From Apodemus sylvaticus (taxonomy: Eukaryota > Chordata > Mammalia > Rodentia > Muridae): a stretch of 64,000 nt of DNA. Both the position numbers and the translations under genes were made by a program. This document shows positions 59,461 through 64,000 of this stretch, in pieces. Below the pieces are notes generated by a model that saw nothing but the letters and a program-made list of their open reading frames with translations, made no database searches and had not been told where the DNA came from. Within the stretch, counting starts at the first letter, position 1. Every line of letters starts with the position of its first letter. Location of the stretch: positions 106,717,282 to 106,781,281 of the forward strand of contig NC_067473.1 of the NCBI RefSeq assembly GCF_947179515.1, written 5' to 3'.

Positions 59461-60240
59461 ACAGGTGTCCAGCTATGGAAAGCTGTGGAACACTGCTCCA
59501 GGGGTGGGGGAGGGTAGTCTGAAGTCATGGGGATGGGTGGCTCGGGGATCCCTGGGCCTGCAAAGAGGCTGGAATGTCTGGTTGTCAGTCTCTTGGGCAT
59601 TAAGATTGGGCGCTGGAGAAGAACTGAGAATGGAGTAGGGGTCCACGGACTGGATCTAGCCTGGGGTGGAAGGGAAAAGGGAGGGGAGCTCAGAGTGTGT
59701 CCTGTGGGTGGGAAGAGTTCTTGGTTTGTTCGGTGGGTGGCTTGGCTTGGTTGAGGCCATGGCTGGGAGATTAGGTGGCCATATCTTAAGGTAAAACCTG
59801 CTCCCCATGGAGGATCCATGATTTTAAGACATTTATCGTCATCGCAGAAAGAAGAGGAATAAAACTGTGTACCCCTTCTCAGGGCAGGCCTGAGGTTAAA
59901 TACCTTTTGCAGGGAGGAGTGTCTGGGAAGCAGAGTTTATTGACTATGCCTCCAGGTCTTTCAGTACCTACTTAAAACCAGGTCTTTCAGTACCTACTTA
60001 AAATAGGGATCTGTCTTGAGGCTACATGACTACAGTTCACATCCTCTACTTGTGGAGGGCTTGGAGCATTGCCCTTATGTGACTGATGGCCACAAACCTG
60101 TGGAGGACTGTGATCTCCCGTCAGGATCCTAGTGTCTGGGAACCAGGAAAAATGCCTGCTGTCCCTTAGGGTTACCTGGGTTTTCAACCTTAACTCAACC
60201 AAGAACCAGGCTGCCTTTCACAGTCCTATAATATTATCCC
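59461..60240. repeat. GC-richer unassigned block, probably a dispersed repeat
   Basis: Starts about 'ctatggaaagctgtggaaca' and ends near 'caaccaagaaccaggctgcc'. The part from 59820 ('atttatcgtcatcgcagaaa') feels like a murine LTR or other medium-frequency repeat, but I cannot name it. Frames of 146 codons (59379-59819, minus) and 75 codons (plus) overlap antiparallel and are Pro/Ser- or Gly-rich, with no recognised domain. Non-coding origin is favoured. Confidence 0.35.
59952..60003 (+). repeat. Perfect 26-bp tandem duplication
   Basis: The unit 59952-59977 is repeated exactly at 59978-60003. It begins 'ccaggtctttcagtacctac'. Confidence 0.97.
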
Positions 60241-60268
60241 CCTTCCCTTTTCCTTTTCTATTATTGTT

Positions 60269-60272
<4 letters not shown>

Positions 60273-60312
<40 letters not shown>
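60273..60312. repeat. (TA)n microsatellite
   Basis: About 20 TA units. Confidence 0.95.
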
Positions 60313-60315
<3 letters not shown>

Positions 60316-60524
60316 GTATATTATGTGCCTTGATAAAACCCAGTCAATTTCATCTCCTTCTACTGAGTTCCTTACCTCTGCACCAACACTTTCCACTCCC
60401 AACTTCATGCGTTCTATTTTAGAACCACTACGCGCTGCTGCTTTCATGTACATGGGTAAAAATAAGTGACTCTCCCTTCTGCAGGAGTCATCAGTGGCCA
60501 ACAGCTCTTTGTCTATGGGTGGGA

Positions 60525-60850
60525 CTTCAATTCTTGATAAAATACTATGATAAAAGCAACTCTAGGGAGAAAGGCTTTATTTCAGCTCAATGAAAGTAAC
60601 AGGTGCTTGAAGTACCTGGTCACATGACCTCCATAATCAGGAAGTAGCAAATGGTGAATGCTGTATTCAGCATCTTTTCTTTTTATTCACCCCATGACCC
60701 AAGTCCAGGGAGTAGTGACACTCTTTTTAATGTGTGTTTTCCCATCTTAATTAATGAATACAATTCCTCACCAACGTTTCACGAAGCTAAATAATTTCTT
60801 ACAAGTATGCCTTAGAGCTTGTCTTCTAGGTGATTTTCAACCTGTCAAGA
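60525..60850 (-). mobile_element. MaLR LTR relic, antisense (ORR1/MTD-like)
   Basis: On the minus strand: 'ggtcatggggtgaataaaaa', 'cttcctgattatggaggtca', 'tgtgaccaggtacttcaagc' and 'gaaataaagcctttctccct' (poly(A) signal), then 'tgcttttatcatagtatttt'. These are the expected order of MaLR LTR landmarks. The 5' part is truncated. Confidence 0.75.
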
Positions 60851-61488
60851 AAATAATACTTTCCTCCTAATTTTGTAAAAAATTGGGGAAGAATTTATCT
60901 TAACTTATAACCAAAATATGTAAACTATGTAATTCTCTTATTTCTCAGGTCTGTGATATAGAAAATGCTAGAATAGTTTTGTGGACTCATTTTCAGGTTC
61001 ATACATGATGGAGATTGGCTGTGCCCTCATCTAGGGAAATAAACAATTCAGATCTAAAAGTTGGTTTTGATTTTTAGACTAGTGCCCTTTAAATTATTTT
61101 AAAATTAGTACTTCTTCAAGAGTTTCTTACAACAAGCTTTGTTTAGATTTACCCCTCAAATTTTCCCACATCTCCATTCTCTTTACTCACCCAACATTTT
61201 ATGCTAGTTAAAAACTATCAAGACCAAGTTGTCATGCTCAAATATTCTTGGGCATGTGTTCTCTTCTCCTAGATTTACAGATATGGGTGAAATTGTATTT
61301 ACTATGTTCCATATGGAATTTGGTCTGGCCTTGGCTTGTGTATGTTTCCCTGTGAGGTCAAATCTATATATTTTTAAGGACACTAACTTTAATCCAATTC
61401 AGAAGAGTCCCATTCTAAACGCCTAATCATCTCCCAAAGGTTCTACCTTCCAGACATCACTATCACAGAGATAAGAACTGCAATCTAG
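60851..61488. other. Unassigned DNA
   Basis: No recognised feature before L1-D. Confidence 0.4.
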
Positions 61489-62063
61489 GGGATCCAGAAC
61501 AGCCAGGGCCCTGCAAGAGGGGCACCCAGGAGGCCGGCTGGGAGGAGTCAGTGTGCTCTGGTGAGTCCAGCAGGCCCCGGGCAGGAGCCTTCAGGTGTCT
61601 GCTTTGGGATCTGAACAACCTGGGCCACAGCACTCAGTCTCCAGGAAGTGTAAGAGGCCTGGTATGCACCCAGAGGCAGACTGGGGGGACACAGCTTGCT
61701 CCGTTGGGTCAGCCTCACAGAGCAAAGGTTCCAGTCCTGAGGCCTCTGGCAGGAGCCTTCAGATCTCTGCTTTGGGATGCAGAACAACCTGGGCTACAAC
61801 ACCACATCTCCAGGCCCTGCAAGAGGCCAGAGGGGCACCCAGGAGGCCAGCTGGGAGGAGTCAGTGTGCTTTGGTGAGTCCAGCAGGCCCCGGGTAGGAG
61901 CCTTCCTGTGTCTTCTGCAGGATCTGAACAGCCTGGGCCACAGCACCCTGTCTCCAGGCAGTGCAGGAGGTCAGCTATGCACCAGAGGCCAGCTGGGAAG
62001 AGGCAGTTTGCACTGGTGAGTTCAGCATTGACAACAAGAACAACTAACACCAGTGACACCTAG
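61489..62063 (+). promoter_or_regulatory. L1-D 5' UTR with four monomer-like units
   Basis: The landmark 'ggtgagtccag' or a variant occurs at about 61560, 61703 (variant 'gttgggtcag'), 61873 and 62015, giving spacings of 142, 171 and 142. The units match the two in L1-A. The 5' end begins inside a unit, consistent with truncation within the tandem promoter. Confidence 0.7.
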
Positions 62064-62838
62064 ATGGCAAAAGGCAAATGCAGGAACATCACTAGCAGAA
62101 ATCAAGACAATATGGAAGCATCTAAACGCAATTCTCCTTTAACAGCATGTGCTGGATACCCCATCACACCAGGAAAACAAGATGTGGATTTAAAATCACT
62201 GGTCGGAGCTGGAGAGATGGCTCGGCGGTTAAGAGCACTGACAGCTATTCCGAAGGTCCTGAGTTCAAATCCCAGCAACCACATGGTGGCTCACAACCAT
62301 CCGTAATGAGATCTGATGCCCTCTTCTGGTGTGTCTGAAGACAGCCACAGCATACTCATATACATTAAATAAATGTTTAAAATCACTGGTCATGATGCTG
62401 GTCCAAGAACACATAAAGGACATACTTAAAGAAATTCAGGAGAAAATGGATCAAAAAGTAGAAGCCCTTACAAGGGAAACACAAAAATTATTGAAAGAAA
62501 TTCAGGAGAATACAAAATCCAATAAGGAGGCAACGCAAAAATCACTTAAAGAAATACAGGAGAACTTTGGTTAACAGGCTGAGGTTATGAAAGAGGAAAC
62601 ACAAAAATCTCTTAAAGAACTACAGGAAAACACAAACAAGAAAGTGAAGGAGCTAAGCAAAATCATCCAGGATCTAAAATCAGAAGTAGAAAAAACTAAG
62701 AAAACTCAAAGGGAGACAACTTTGGAGATCAAAAACCTTGGGAAGAAATCGGGGGAAATAGATGTAAATATCAACAACAGAATATAAGAGATAGAAGAAA
62801 AAATCTCAGATGCTGAGGATACCATAGAAACCATGGAC
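62064..62838 (+). pseudogene. L1-D ORF1, interrupted and truncated
   Basis: Starts at the ATG of MAKGKCRNITSRNQD. The B2 insertion follows codon 47 or so. After it the coiled coil resumes ('SLVMMLVQEHIKDILKEIQE') and meets TAA at 62572-62574, the same GGTTAA change as in L1-A. It continues in frame from 62587 to another stop near 62788. The frame is then lost at the junction with ORF2 at 62838, so the C-terminal RNA-binding domain is missing. Confidence 0.9.
62189..62391 (+). mobile_element. B2 SINE nested in L1-D ORF1
   Basis: The body 62205-62375 starts 'ggagctggagagatggctcg'. It has a Pol III A box (about 62218-62228, 'tggctcggcgg') and a B box (62261-62272, 'gagttcaaatcc'), then 'ctcacaaccatccgtaatga' and 'ctcttctggtgtgtctgaag'. 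It ends in a short AT-rich tail. A perfect 16-bp target duplication, TTTAAAATCACTGGTC, flanks it (62189-62204 and 62376-62391). B2 is tRNA-derived and uses L1 machinery. Well preserved, so fairly recent. Confidence 0.97.
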
Positions 62839-63564
62839 AGATTCAACGCAATCCCTATCAAAATCCCAATTCAGTTCTTCAAAGAGTTAGAAAAAGCAAT
62901 GCTCAAATTCATCTGAAATAACAAAAAACCCAGAATAGCTAAAACCATTCTCAACAACAAAAGAAATTCTGGGGGAATCAGTATCCCAGACTACATGCAA
63001 TACTACAGAGCAATAGTGCTAAAAACTGCATGGCATTGGCACAGTGACAGACAAGTGGACCAATGGAATAGAACTGAAGATCCAGAAATGAATCCACACA
63101 CCTATGGTCATTTGATATTCGACAAAGGAGCCGAAAACATCCAGTGGAAAAAAGATAGCCCTTTCAACAAATAGTGCTGGTTCATTTGAAGGTCAGCATG
63201 CAGAAGAATGCAAATAGATCCATTCTTATCTCCATATACTAAACATCACTCCAAGTGGATCAAGGACCTCCATGTAAAACCAGACACACTGAAAGTAATA
63301 GAAAAGAAACTGGGGAAGACCGTTGAGGACATGGGCACAGGGGAAAATTCCTGAACAGAACACCAATAGCTTGTGCTCTAAGATCAAGAATTGACAAATG
63401 GGACCTCATAAAATTACAAAGTTTCTGTAAGGCAAAGGACACTTTTAAAAGGACAAAACGGCAACCATCAAATTGGGAAAGGATACTCACCAACCCTACA
63501 TCTGATAGAGGGCTAATATCCAATATATACAAAGAACTTTAGACCCCAGGGAACCAAATAACCC
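62839..63564 (+). pseudogene. L1-D late ORF2 segment
   Basis: Corresponds to the ORF2 region after the reverse transcriptase domain ('gcaatccctatcaaaatccc', 'caatggaatagaactgaaga', 'aagatcaagaattgacaaat'). Stops such as TGA near 62916 break it. It is joined to ORF1 upstream at 'ccatggac|agattc', with a 2-bp overlap. Confidence 0.88.
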
Positions 63565-64000
63565 AGTGCAGAGTTCTATCAGACCTTCATAGAAGACCTA
63601 ACACCAATACTCTTCAAACTATTCCACAAAATAGAAACAGAAGGAACTCTACCCAATTCGTTCTATGAAGCTACAATTACGCTGATACCAAAACCACACA
63701 AAGATCCAACAAAGAAAGAGAACTTCAGACCAATTTCCCTTATGAACACCGATGCAAAAATACTCAATAAAATTCTTGCCAACCGAATCCAAGAACACAT
63801 CAAAATGTCATCCACCATGATCAAGTAGGCTTTATCCCAGGGATGCAGGGATGGTTCAATATAAGGAAATCCATCAATGCTATCCAGTACATAAACAAAC
63901 TCAAAGAAAAAAGCCATATGATCATCTCATTAGATGAAGAAAAAGCATTTGACAAAATCCAGCATCCTTTCATGCTAAAAGTATTGGAAAGAACAGGAAT
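63565..64000 (+). pseudogene. L1-D reverse transcriptase segment of ORF2 (partial)
   Basis: Begins at 'gtgcagagttctatcagacc' and runs through the fingers region to 'gaaaaagcatttgacaaaat' (motif A side) before the window ends. A one-base loss near 63808 breaks the frame. It lies downstream of sequence that should follow it, so it is either a duplicated or displaced block or the start of another L1 copy. Confidence 0.85.

Larger units (their letters stand above)
61489..64000 (+). mobile_element. L1-D: L1 with rearranged ORF2, runs off the window
   Basis: F-like 5' UTR (61489-62063), then ORF1 interrupted by a B2 SINE (62205-62375) and ending abruptly at 62838. Then come late ORF2 (62839-63564) and an earlier, reverse-transcriptase part of ORF2 (63565 to the end). 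By comparison with L1-A, 62839-63564 equals 20591-21329 and 63565-64000 equals 19553-19988, so the order is inverted in the element although both pieces are on the plus strand. The 3' end and target duplication lie outside the window. Confidence 0.92.

Noticed and set aside
59379..59819. 146-codon Pro/Ser-rich open frame on the minus strand
   Set aside because: GC-richer repeat-like DNA has few stops. A Gly-rich frame is open antiparallel over the same bases, and part of it covers the L1-E 3' UTR.
61551..62059. Frames of 80-114 codons on both strands
   Set aside because: They fall in the tandem L1-D 5' UTR. GC richness and monomer repetition explain them.

Overview
The window is nuclear DNA from a murine rodent, Mus or a close relative. 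The evidence is B1 SINEs with the mouse-type 'ttctgagt' core, a well-preserved B2 SINE, ORR1/MaLR LTR elements, rodent L1 LINEs with monomer-type promoters, and many (GT)n, (GA)n and (GATA)n microsatellites. No young ID elements typical of rat are visible. The species cannot be fixed from the sequence. I recognise no host protein-coding exon, rRNA, tRNA or other functional RNA gene. Every long open frame that can be explained belongs to a decayed L1 ORF1 or ORF2. The region looks like AT-rich, gene-poor intergenic or deep intronic DNA.

Layout: 1-10.5 kb is mostly unassigned unique DNA with SINE relics, an RMER1-like repeat (2.26-2.85 kb), an old antisense L1 piece and a hexanucleotide array (9.65-9.73 kb). 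A complete ORR1 retroelement with two LTRs and a 5-bp target duplication lies at 10.51-12.48 kb, followed directly by a 65-bp insert between 16-bp direct repeats. A 5'-inverted, antisense L1 tail lies at 14.47-16.02 kb. A near full-length sense L1 (L1-A, 16.48-22.21 kb) has a 10-bp target duplication. From 22 to 31.8 kb there are old LINE pieces, an unresolved LTR-like block, SINEs and an L2 relic. An internally deleted L1 (L1-B, 31.82-34.63 kb) has a perfect 14-bp target duplication.

From 34.6 to 44.2 kb there are SINEs, three MaLR LTRs (two antisense, one sense solo ORR1) and an old antisense L1 containing a local duplication. A near full-length antisense L1 (L1-C, 44.2-50.2 kb) has 198-bp promoter monomers. 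Simple repeats and unassigned DNA follow to 54.9 kb. An old sense L1 (L1-E, 54.93-59.46 kb) has been struck by two younger L1 tails in opposite orientations. At the right end, L1-D (61.49 kb to the edge) carries a B2 SINE in its ORF1, and its ORF2 segments are in scrambled order.

The most informative signals are an identical ORF1 stop codon shared by L1-A and L1-D, the scrambled L1-D, the precisely bounded deletion derivative L1-B, a 115-bp segment repeated 41 kb apart next to related GATA-type arrays, and the tiny processed-insert candidate beside ORR1. None amounts to a new biological system. They are records of retrotransposition and local rearrangement. Family names were assigned by recognition without database alignment.
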